Below are positions 17,980 through 25,365 of a stretch of 47,145 bases of DNA, piece by piece; position 1 is the stretch's first letter, and each line of letters starts with the position of its first letter. Origin of the DNA: Natronoflexus pectinivorans (GTDB lineage Bacteria > Bacteroidota > Bacteroidia > Bacteroidales > Marinilabiliaceae); NCBI RefSeq assembly GCF_004345615.1, contig NZ_SLWK01000020.1:1-47145 (forward strand), in the 5' to 3' direction. Position numbers and translations under genes: made by a program. The notes under the pieces were generated by a model. That model was not told the DNA's origin. It worked only from the letters and a program-made list of their open reading frames with translations, and ran no database searches.

Positions 17980-18090
17980 AAAAAAAGAGGCTTAAACATT
18001 AAAATTCAATGTTAAGCCTCTTTTCTTCCTAAACCTAATTAACCTAACCTAAACCTATGAAAAAACTCTCGTTCTTTCAATACAAATATA
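17980..18090 (-). ncRNA. Small-RNA-like unit B upstream of susC
   Basis: On the minus strand TATATTTG (18083-18090) is an exact Bacteroidota -7 box. Downstream lie TTTTTTCATAGGTTTAGG and a 15-bp stem with one bulge (arms within 17985-18023) followed by seven T residues (17980-17986). The inferred RNA is about 95-100 nt. The T-run is on the minus-strand side, supporting that orientation, though a plus-strand reading gives a 26-codon ORF (18057-18137, MKKLSFFQYK start). I see no Rfam family I can name. Confidence 0.5.
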
Positions 18091-18228
18091 TGATTGAATT
18101 TAAGGAATGTCTAACTTTTAATGTTATAAAAAGTTAAAATCGGTTATGTGAAATTGGAAATTTTTTACAAATATTCTGGTTGTTTAAAATTTGATTTTTA
18201 AGTGATTATAAAGAATTTTCTCTTACTC

Positions 18229-18295
18229 CATTTACATCTGTTTATAATTAGTTTTTTATTTGCTCCCGAAATCTCGGTAGAACTCGGCAAATAAT
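18229..18295 (+). repeat. Diverged intergenic element, copy near regulator
   Basis: CATCTGTTTATAATTAGTTTT (from 18235) matches 25270-25290 with one difference. About 15-25 bases later each copy has a related AACTCGGCAAATAAT / AACTCGCCAATAAT block. This copy also carries a CCCGA-n4-TCGG hairpin. It is an old dispersed repeat of unknown role. Confidence 0.5.
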
Positions 18296-18757
18296 CATCC
18301 CCTTGTGCGAAAGCTCTTTGACTTCATCGATCTGCCGATTTTCATGGCTCGTTTCATGGAAAGCATTGGTTACTATGTGGATTCTTATTGTTAAATCGGA
18401 CGCTATCATTTACAGGCGTGCAGGTTACTTCGATCCGGGAGGTTTGCAATTTTCATCGACACACTTAAATCAATGTGATTTATTGAAATATGTTGACGGT
18501 AATGTATTGATATTAAAGGCTTAAGCATGTTATGCTTTGTAGTCTTTTAATTGTGTGTACTGATTTTATGGCAGTTTGAAGTTTTGTTTTTATTTTTAGC
18601 CGAAATTTTGAACAAAATTAATTTGACCGTGTTAAACGGTTTGAGACTTAGTTGAAATCATCAGTTTTCGTTGATTCAAACCTGGTGTGTTACCTGGCTT
18701 ATTGAACAAACTAAGTCTTAAAATATTACGGTAGTAAAGGAAATATACAGTATTCAA

Positions 18758-19651
18758 ATGGCCAGATATTCAATCAAAGATCTTGAGAAAATCTCAGGTA
18801 TAAAAGCTCACACCATCAGAATGTGGGAGAGGCGTTATGGACTAATTGAACCTGAACGAACTCCTACAAATATACGCTATTACTCAGATTGCGACCTCAA
18901 GCGTTTATTGAATATATCCATTCTGAACCATCACGGCATAAAAATATCCCATATTGCCGGACTCTCCGATACTGAGATTCGCAGCCGGGTGCTGGATTTG
19001 TCTCTGGATGGTCGTACAAATAATGTCCAGATTGAGAGCCTCATGGTGTCCATGCTAGAGTTGGATGAGAAGAAGTTTCTTAATACTCTCTCAGCTTCTG
19101 TAATTAAATTCGGTTTTGAGTCTACAGTTGAAAATATCTTGTTCCCTTTTCTTGAAAAGGTGGGAGTGCTATGGCAGGCGGGTACAATTTCCCCTGCTGA
19201 AGAGCATTTTATGTCAAATCTTATACGTCAGAAGCTATTTGTTGCCATCGATCATGAGATGCAGAATTCATCTGTTTCAGGCCCCAGAATCATTATGTTT
19301 TTGCCAGAAGGAGAGTTACATGAAATTGGTCTGTTGTTTTACAATCTTTTGGCTCGTAAAGAAGGACTGGATGTTATTTACCTGGGGCCTTCAGTTCCTG
19401 TGAGCGATTTGTTACAGGTACATCATGTCAGACCCGCTGATGCATTTATGACCTCGTTTATATCTGCTTATACAACAGAAGGATTGGAGGATTTGATGAA
19501 ATTGTACAGAGAGAAATTTCCGGAGATACCTTTTCTTGTTTCGGGGTATCAAATTAAAGAACTGAACCCATCTCTACCTGATGGCTTTACGGTAATTCCC
19601 GGTGTTAAGGGTTTTAAAGATGCCATTAAGCTGGTTAAGTTCTCGGAATAG
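18758..19651 (+). CDS. MerR-family regulator with cobalamin-binding domain (CarH/LitR-like)
   Basis: The 297-residue protein has an N-terminal MerR winged helix (about 1-70; recognition region RMWERRYGL at 21-29), a helical B12-binding cap (about 90-170) and a Rossmann-type B12 domain (about 175-297). The cap has the W-x9-EH motif (W139, E149, H150) that covers the adenosyl group in CarH photoreceptors, and E186-L-H188-E-I-G191 matches the D/ExHxxG motif whose histidine is the lower cobalt ligand. The residue after W139 is Q, where Thermus CarH has the histidine that becomes upper ligand after light exposure. It may therefore sense adenosylcobalamin with altered photochemistry. The gene ends 17 bp inside the convergent MATE gene. 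Targets are unknown; no carotenoid or photolyase genes are nearby. Confidence 0.88.
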   Translation: MARYSIKDLEKISGIKAHTIRMWERRYGLIEPERTPTNIRYYSDCDLKRLLNISILNHHGIKISHIAGLSDTEIRSRVLDLSLDGRTNNVQIESLMVSMLELDEKKFLNTLSASVIKFGFESTVENILFPFLEKVGVLWQAGTISPAEEHFMSNLIRQKLFVAIDHEMQNSSVSGPRIIMFLPEGELHEIGLLFYNLLARKEGLDVIYLGPSVPVSDLLQVHHVRPADAFMTSFISAYTTEGLEDLMKLYREKFPEIPFLVSGYQIKELNPSLPDGFTVIPGVKGFKDAIKLVKFSE

Positions 19652-20987
19652 GAGTATTCTCCACAACTGATTTGCGTTTCCATCGTCCGCTCTTGTAATA
19701 TATCCAGGTTCCTGCCAGACCAACCATCCAACCTGCGGGTATGCTCCACCAAATTCCGGATTCGCCAAAGTGTTTTGATAAAAACCAGGCAAATGGAATT
19801 CTCACAATCCAAAGTGAAATCAGGGTTATAAACATGGGGATTATCGTATCACCGGCTCCTCGCAATGTTCCATGAAGCACGAACATGGAGGAGAATACAA
19901 TATAAAAAGAGCAAACGATGATAAGATACTCTCTTCCCTGCCGAATGACTTCGGGATCATCATTAAAGAGAGACATCAACTGGTTGCCCCAGAGTAGAAC
20001 AATCAACATTACGGCTAAACTTATGGTCCAGGCCATTTTTTGAGTAGCCCAAACGCCTTTTCTGATGCGCTCTACTTTTCCTGCGCCAAGATTTTGTCCC
20101 ACAAAAGCTGACAGAGCCGAGGCCAAAACCATGGCAGGCATGGCTGCAAGGGCATCAATTCTGCTGGCTGCCGTGTAGGCGGCTAGGGTGACCGTGTCAA
20201 AATTGTTGATGATTCTGATCAATGCCATTAATCCCAGGGCAACAAAGGTCTGCTGAAATCCTGTTGGCAATCCAATCTGAACACTTTTACGGAAGCTCTC
20301 AATATCAAAGGTGAGTGATTTAATGCTGAAATGAATCAAATGATCTCTTTTGTTAAGATAAAATATGGCAGCAATAAATGCTCCCATTTGTGCAATAACC
20401 GTAGCCCATGCAGCGCCGGCAACCCCCCATTTAAAAACAACGATAAACACAACATCAAGAACAATATTTACAACCGTTGCAATGGCTAAAAACAAAAGAG
20501 GGGTTCTGCTGTCGCCCAAACCTCGCAAAACCGATGATGTGCTGTTGAAGCCGAAAAAGCCAACCATGCCGAGCATATATACATTGAAATATGCCAACGC
20601 CTGTGGCATTACATCATCTCCAATTCCCAATAATGTAAATATTTGACGGCTAAATAGAATTCCGACCATTGAAAGTATGATGCCTGCTCCGAACATAAAC
20701 AAGTATATGGTTCCGATGGCCTGTTTTACCTTTTCATAGTTTTTAGCGCCAAAGTATTGACTGATAACTATGGTGGCTCCACTACCGATGCCAATAAAGA
20801 AGGATATCAGCGTGTAAAAAATGGGAAACGAAGCTCCCACTGCTGCCAAGGCTTCGGTCCCCAAGAATTTGCCCACAATGATGCTGTCAACAATATTGTA
20901 CAATTGTTGAAACAGATTACCGATAACCATTGGAAGTGCAAATCGGAAAATCAACCTGGCTTCATTCCCTGTAGTGAGATCCTTCAT
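19635..20987 (-). CDS. MATE-family multidrug/metabolite exporter
   Basis: The 450-residue protein shows two homologous six-helix halves (about 1-225 and 230-430), with MATE hallmarks such as FALPMVIGNLFQQLYNIVD near the N-terminus and SAFVGQNLGAGK in the second half. Such proteins export organic cations or other compounds in exchange for Na+ or H+. The substrate cannot be predicted. The C-terminal tail is basic. The gene converges on the MerR/B12 regulator with a 17-bp overlap of the coding ends, so the two transcripts are complementary at their 3' ends and no terminator separates them. Confidence 0.92.
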   Translation of the reverse strand: MKDLTTGNEARLIFRFALPMVIGNLFQQLYNIVDSIIVGKFLGTEALAAVGASFPIFYTLISFFIGIGSGATIVISQYFGAKNYEKVKQAIGTIYLFMFGAGIILSMVGILFSRQIFTLLGIGDDVMPQALAYFNVYMLGMVGFFGFNSTSSVLRGLGDSRTPLLFLAIATVVNIVLDVVFIVVFKWGVAGAAWATVIAQMGAFIAAIFYLNKRDHLIHFSIKSLTFDIESFRKSVQIGLPTGFQQTFVALGLMALIRIINNFDTVTLAAYTAASRIDALAAMPAMVLASALSAFVGQNLGAGKVERIRKGVWATQKMAWTISLAVMLIVLLWGNQLMSLFNDDPEVIRQGREYLIIVCSFYIVFSSMFVLHGTLRGAGDTIIPMFITLISLWIVRIPFAWFLSKHFGESGIWWSIPAGWMVGLAGTWIYYKSGRWKRKSVVENTPIPRT

Positions 20988-21363
20988 CAGTTAGTTTTTC
21001 CAGTAGAAACCGGAACTTTGTTCCGGCATACCGACTACAAAACAACGGAATTTTTGGGAGAAAAGAGAATTTATTATTTACAACACGGCCAAATTGGTAA
21101 ACTTTTTGATTACTGAGGATTTATTAATTCAATAATTTGGAAATATTTGGAAATATTTGGAAATTTTCTATTTTTTGCATAGAGATTTGAATTGAATCCT
21201 TTTTTTACTAAAGGTTTTTGATATACTTTTGCAACGATTCAATTCTGATGTTAAAAATTAACTCATCTCATTGAAATAAGATCTTAGCCATTTTTCCAAA
21301 TATTGAAATCCTTTATTGGTTATTACCGTATTTTAAAGTATTTAAATGCATTTGTATATGTAT
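20988..21363. promoter_or_regulatory. Divergent regulatory region, MATE / DUF3078 genes
   Basis: A -7 box TACTTTTG at 21224-21231, about 19 bp after a T-rich stretch, is a plausible promoter for the plus-strand outer-membrane protein gene, leaving a leader of about 125 nt. At 21131-21160 three copies of a 10-bp unit (AATAATTTGG, AAATATTTGG twice) lie in tandem, one per DNA helical turn, possibly a phased-bend or binding site. A second feature, the MATE promoter, was not identified. Confidence 0.5.
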
Positions 21364-22848
21364 ATGAGGTTTTTATTTGGACTTTTGTTTTTGATTTTTC
21401 TGATGCCACATGCGCAAGTGCATGCACAACGCCCTTTTCAGATATATTTTTCTGATTTTGTTTTACCGGAAACCTGGTACGAAAAAGTAGATGCCATGGA
21501 GTTTCGGGAACAATATCGTGAAGCACTGGCTAAGCAATCTGCCGGACTGAGGTTTCAAAACTCTTTCATTGCCCATCATCCTTTTCAGTTTATCCTCGAA
21601 CCTCAAACTGTGCGTTCAAATGTCTCCGCAGGCTTAATTCGTCAGAAAACCGGAACACTTCCTTTGAATGAATACCGTTTCGAATTTATGACCACTCGAA
21701 TTTCACGCTATAAGGCACATGCTCTTCCGGTTATGTACATAAAGGAGGAGTTGCCTGATTTAACAGAATTTCAGGCAACCGAAAGAAAGACGCCTTTTGA
21801 GAAATATCAGCATTTTCTGAATCATCCCGGTGGGAGTGATACTTTGCAAACTCTGATTGCCGGAGAGGTGAAAACTGGTAACGAAATGCGCCGTCATATA
21901 TATTATAATCACCCATATCTTGTGCAGTATGATTGGCATGAATTGCCTGATCCTCCACGAATTTTCAGAAGCAGCGAAACACTCCAGTCCAGAACTGGAA
22001 GGGAAAGTCTTGAGGGACTTTTCAGGCCAAATGATATTCGTCGTCCCGACAGATTAGAGAGGGTTGCATTAAAGAAATCACCATGGACATTTACCGGTTC
22101 GGAAAACATTCAGTTTTCTCAGGCTTATTTAAGTAACTGGGCCAGAGGGGGACAAAACTCGGTGGCTTTGTTAAGTGATTTACGTTTGAGCGCCATATAT
22201 AAGGATGATAACGTGGAATGGGAAAATACGGCTGTCCATAAACTCGGAATTATATCAAGTGAAGGAGCCAAATCACGGGTGAACGATGACTTGATAGAAT
22301 TGATGAGTAAATACGGGGTGAAATCAACGGAGAAGTGGTACTATAGTTTGTTGTTTAACTTCCGAACTCAGTTTTTCGAGGGATTCCTTGCAAGCGACAC
22401 AGAAAAGGAGAATCCAATTTCCGCTTTTATGGCTCCTGCCTATTTCTCTCTTGCAGCGGGTATGGATTACAGGGTCAAAGATTTTACCCTGCTGTTATCA
22501 CCTCTTACATCAAGGATGACTGTTGTTCTGGATACAGCGAAAATTAATCAAACACGCTACAACATCGACGCCGATAAAAAGTCCAATTTCCTAACGGGAG
22601 GATCTCTTCAGAATAACTTTAGATGGAAACTGGCTGAAGACATGACTTTTACCTCCAGAATGAACGTTTTTTATGACTACTTCGCAAAAGATGAAAACAT
22701 CCAGGCCGAATGGGATCTGGTGTTAGATATGCGAATAAACGTGTTTTTGAGTACAAGACTCACCGGTAGTTTCAGATATTATGAAAGTGAATCCAGTAAA
22801 TTGCAGATCAGGCAGGGGCTTAGTCTTTCATTCCGGTATAACTTCTGA
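21364..22848 (+). CDS. DUF3078-family outer-membrane beta-barrel protein
   Basis: Start at 21364 (MRFLFGLLF) gives 494 residues with a clear signal peptide ending near HAQ; an upstream ATG at 21346 adds only six residues. The C-terminal half (about 235-494; WARGGQNSVAL, alternating hydrophobic strands, terminal Phe) matches DUF3078, a Bacteroidota-specific family predicted to form outer-membrane barrels. The N-terminal 200 residues have no recognisable domain. The function is unknown; it may be structural or transport related. The conserved yicC-gmk-nadD cluster follows 48 bp downstream. Confidence 0.8.
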   Translation: MRFLFGLLFLIFLMPHAQVHAQRPFQIYFSDFVLPETWYEKVDAMEFREQYREALAKQSAGLRFQNSFIAHHPFQFILEPQTVRSNVSAGLIRQKTGTLPLNEYRFEFMTTRISRYKAHALPVMYIKEELPDLTEFQATERKTPFEKYQHFLNHPGGSDTLQTLIAGEVKTGNEMRRHIYYNHPYLVQYDWHELPDPPRIFRSSETLQSRTGRESLEGLFRPNDIRRPDRLERVALKKSPWTFTGSENIQFSQAYLSNWARGGQNSVALLSDLRLSAIYKDDNVEWENTAVHKLGIISSEGAKSRVNDDLIELMSKYGVKSTEKWYYSLLFNFRTQFFEGFLASDTEKENPISAFMAPAYFSLAAGMDYRVKDFTLLLSPLTSRMTVVLDTAKINQTRYNIDADKKSNFLTGGSLQNNFRWKLAEDMTFTSRMNVFYDYFAKDENIQAEWDLVLDMRINVFLSTRLTGSFRYYESESSKLQIRQGLSLSFRYNF

Positions 22849-22871
22849 CGCGGTTAGTTGATTAATATTAT

Positions 22872-22879
22872 TACTTTTG
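22872..22879 (+). promoter_or_regulatory. Candidate -7 box of yicC operon
   Basis: TACTTTTG fits TAnnTTTG and lies 18 bp before the yicC ATG. A matching -33 element at the usual distance is not evident, so support is partial. Confidence 0.4.
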
Positions 22880-22896
22880 TATAAAAGATTCTGTTT

Positions 22897-23772
22897 ATGA
22901 TAAAATCAATGACCGGATTTGGCAAAGCTGTTTGCGATCTCCCTACAAAGAAAGTACATGTTGAGATTAAATCCCTTAATGGAAAGCAATTGGATCTCAA
23001 CCTCAGAATTCCTGTTTTATACCGAGATAAGGAGCATGAGATCAGAAACCTGATTGCCGGACGACTTCAACGGGGGAAAGTTGATTTAACTATGGTTGTT
23101 GAATCTTTGATGCCCGATAACTTGCCGCAAATTAATAAAACTGTTTTTCAGGACTATTACAACCAACTAAGCAGTATTTCAGAAGAGTTAAATATAGGTG
23201 GAAGTTCAGATTTTATAAGAACCATCATGATGCTTCCCGATGTTTTGAAAACCGGGCAGGCATCGCTGGACGAAAAGGAGTGGGCAGATATAAAAGACAC
23301 CATTGAGGCAGCCATCGAGTGCATCGATGGGTATCGTTCTCAAGAGGGGCATGCATTGCAGGAAGATATCACAATTCGTCTTGATAGCATCGAAGATTCC
23401 ATGAATCAGGTATTGCCCTTCGAAACCCAGCGACTGGAGAGAATAAAAAGCCGCATAAGGGAGAATCTGACGGAGGTGGTTGACAGCAACAAAATTGATG
23501 AGAACCGTTTTGAGCAGGAGCTTATTTACTACATTGAGAAACTTGATATTACCGAGGAAAAAGTGAGGTTAAAGAACCATCTGGATTATTTTAAGGAGAC
23601 CATGGGAGAGGAGCAACCGGTTGGTAAAAAATTGGCATTCATCAGTCAGGAAATTGGCCGGGAAATCAACACTCTTGGCTCCAAGGCCAATGATGCCGAT
23701 TTGCAACGGTTGGTTATAAAAATGAAGGATGAACTGGAAAAAATAAAGGAACAAACTCTTAACGTATTATAA
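22897..23772 (+). CDS. yicC: YicC/YloC-family endoribonuclease-like protein
   Basis: The 291-residue protein begins with the family signature MIKSMTGFGKA and has the conserved C-terminal block with GKKLAFISQEIGREINTLGSKAND. E. coli YicC and relatives have been described as endoribonucleases affecting RNA decay; it is broadly conserved next to gmk. The stop codon overlaps the gmk start by one base (TAATG), showing translational coupling. Full length for the family. Confidence 0.93.
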   Translation: MIKSMTGFGKAVCDLPTKKVHVEIKSLNGKQLDLNLRIPVLYRDKEHEIRNLIAGRLQRGKVDLTMVVESLMPDNLPQINKTVFQDYYNQLSSISEELNIGGSSDFIRTIMMLPDVLKTGQASLDEKEWADIKDTIEAAIECIDGYRSQEGHALQEDITIRLDSIEDSMNQVLPFETQRLERIKSRIRENLTEVVDSNKIDENRFEQELIYYIEKLDITEEKVRLKNHLDYFKETMGEEQPVGKKLAFISQEIGREINTLGSKANDADLQRLVIKMKDELEKIKEQTLNVL

Positions 23773-24353
23773 TGCAGAAAGGTAAACTGATCATATTCTC
23801 GGCTCCTTCAGGTTCGGGGAAAACCACTATTGTTAAGCACCTTTTGAGCAAAAAACTCAACCTGGCATTTTCAGTTTCGGCCACCAGCCGAAGCCCAAGG
23901 ATTAATGAGAAAAATGGTGTAGATTACCATTTTTTAAGCAATGAAGAGTTTCAAACAAAAGTGGCAAACGATGAATTTCTGGAGTGGGAAGAGGTATATC
24001 AGGGAACGTGCTACGGCACGTTGAAAAGTGAGGTAGAACGTTTGAGGAACCAGGGCAAAAACGTAGTTTTTGATGTGGATGTGGTTGGTGGTGTTAACAT
24101 CAAGCAATATTATGGCGATGAAGCCCTGGCCATCTTTATTCAACCACCATCTGTTGATGAACTTCGCCGTAGATTGATTGTCAGAAACACCGACGCACCC
24201 GAGGTCATTGAAAAACGTGTAGCTAAAGCTGAAAAGGAACTGACTTATTCAAACAGTTTTGATAAAATTGTTGTGAACGACATCCTTGAAAAAGCTTGTG
24301 ATGAGGTGGAAAGTTTGGTTAAAACGTTCGTTTTAACCAATACTGAGCAATAA
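23772..24353 (+). CDS. gmk: Guanylate kinase
   Basis: The 193-residue enzyme phosphorylates GMP to GDP with ATP in purine nucleotide synthesis. Walker A APSGSGKTT is at residues 11-19; SATSRSPRINEKNGVDYHFL carries the GMP-binding arginines and tyrosine; EWEEVYQGTCYGT and the lid RNTDAP follow in standard order. Length is normal. The gene starts within the stop of yicC and precedes nadD by 139 bp of mostly repeat sequence, so nadD may be co-transcribed. Confidence 0.96.
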   Translation: MQKGKLIIFSAPSGSGKTTIVKHLLSKKLNLAFSVSATSRSPRINEKNGVDYHFLSNEEFQTKVANDEFLEWEEVYQGTCYGTLKSEVERLRNQGKNVVFDVDVVGGVNIKQYYGDEALAIFIQPPSVDELRRRLIVRNTDAPEVIEKRVAKAEKELTYSNSFDKIVVNDILEKACDEVESLVKTFVLTNTEQ

Positions 24354-24395
24354 TAAAGTAGCGATGAGATATATTTCATCTCCTTGATGTTTCCT

Positions 24396-24465
24396 ATTCT
24401 AACTCTCAACCATAAACTCTCAACTATAAACTCTCAACTATAAACTAATAACCCTCCAACCCTAA
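24396..24465. repeat. Heptamer array, CTCTCAA/CTATAAA type
   Basis: Ten contiguous 7-bp units, with CTCTCAA and CTATAAA alternating (14-bp super-period), fill most of the gap between gmk and nadD. The last units degenerate to ACCCTAA. It is related to the array at 31664-31691. Confidence 0.88.
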
Positions 24466-24492
24466 ACCCTTTAACCATAGAATAAAAGATAC

Positions 24493-25092
24493 ATGATTAA
24501 TTCGGCCAAAATAAAAACCGGTCTTTTTTTCGGTTCATTTAATCCTGTGCACATCGGGCATATGGCATTGGCCAACTACATTCTGGAATATTCTGATCTT
24601 TCTGAAATCTGGTTCATTGTTACGCCGAGTAACCCTTTAAAGAAATCCAAAGACTTGGTTGATGAAAATCTCCGGCTGGAAATGGTGAAAATTGCCATTG
24701 CAGATGAGCCTCGATTTTCGGTCAATGATATCGAATTTTTCATGCCCAGACCATCCTACACCATCGATACTCTGTTTGCTTTAAAGGAGAAGAATCCCGA
24801 AAGACAATTCTCAATCATCATTGGAAGCGATAACCTGGTTCATTTTGAAAAATGGAAAAATCCTGAAGTCATCATAACTACGTTTGATGTAATCGTTTAT
24901 CCAAGACCGGGGTTTGACGCCTTATCAGCTAAATATTTTAGAGAAAAGGTATCGCTAATAGATGCACCTCTGTTGGACATCTCTTCTACCTTGATCAGAG
25001 ATGCAATTGCAGAGAAAAAGAGTATGCGATTTCTGGTTCCATGTGGAGTATATGAGTTTATTCTAAAGCAAGATTTGTACAGTGGTTTATAG
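24493..25092 (+). CDS. nadD: Nicotinate-nucleotide adenylyltransferase
   Basis: The 199-residue enzyme joins nicotinate mononucleotide and ATP to give deamido-NAD. The nucleotidyltransferase signature GSFNPVHIGH lies at residues 14-23, and the C-terminal ISSTLIRDAI matches the second nucleotide-binding motif. Length is typical. It ends the yicC-gmk-nadD cluster; a heptamer repeat array occupies the space directly before it. Confidence 0.95.
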   Translation: MINSAKIKTGLFFGSFNPVHIGHMALANYILEYSDLSEIWFIVTPSNPLKKSKDLVDENLRLEMVKIAIADEPRFSVNDIEFFMPRPSYTIDTLFALKEKNPERQFSIIIGSDNLVHFEKWKNPEVIITTFDVIVYPRPGFDALSAKYFREKVSLIDAPLLDISSTLIRDAIAEKKSMRFLVPCGVYEFILKQDLYSGL

Positions 25093-25365
25093 GTTTGATT
25101 ATTATGTATTTGTAATTTGCTTTTCAGTTGACTCCGAAGCCTCGGGACTTGTTTCAGGTCTAGCGCCCCTCTTTTTTCTATACCTGATGATTATATTCTA
25201 AGAAGATTACAGCGCTATGCCCCTTAAACACAACAGATCAAGAACCATCGCTTCCCATTATGATATTTCCATCTGCTTATAATTAGTTTTCGGTTCTCAG
25301 ATAAACTCGCCAATAATTATTTCACTTTTAGTCGTAATTCGAATTGGTTTATCACATCTTTCAAA
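25093..25365. other. Gap with diverged repeat, nadD / helicase
   Basis: This 273-bp gap between convergent genes contains a CCGAAGCCTCGGG hairpin (25136-25148) and, at 25262-25320, the second copy of the element found at 18229-18295. No open frame looks genuine and no strong terminator was recognised. Confidence 0.5.

Larger units (their letters stand above)
17301..18757. other. Long non-coding region upstream of susC
   Basis: About 1.46 kb separates divergent susC and the MerR-type regulator. Visible content: two hairpin units at 17810-17906 and 17980-18090, an element shared with 25262-25320 (from 18229), and a stem-forming stretch upstream of the regulator (18644-18718). A plus-strand open frame at 18303-18524 has no family likeness or start context. 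I could not assign a convincing susC promoter in 17301-17800. Confidence 0.7.

Noticed and set aside
18303-18524. 73-codon plus-strand open frame in the susC upstream region
   Set aside because: No family likeness, no promoter or ribosome site, and it partly overlaps diverged repeat sequence.
24396-24465. CRISPR-like array of alternating repeats
   Set aside because: The unit is 7 bp with a 14-bp super-period and no spacers of 30 bp or more; no cas genes are in the window.
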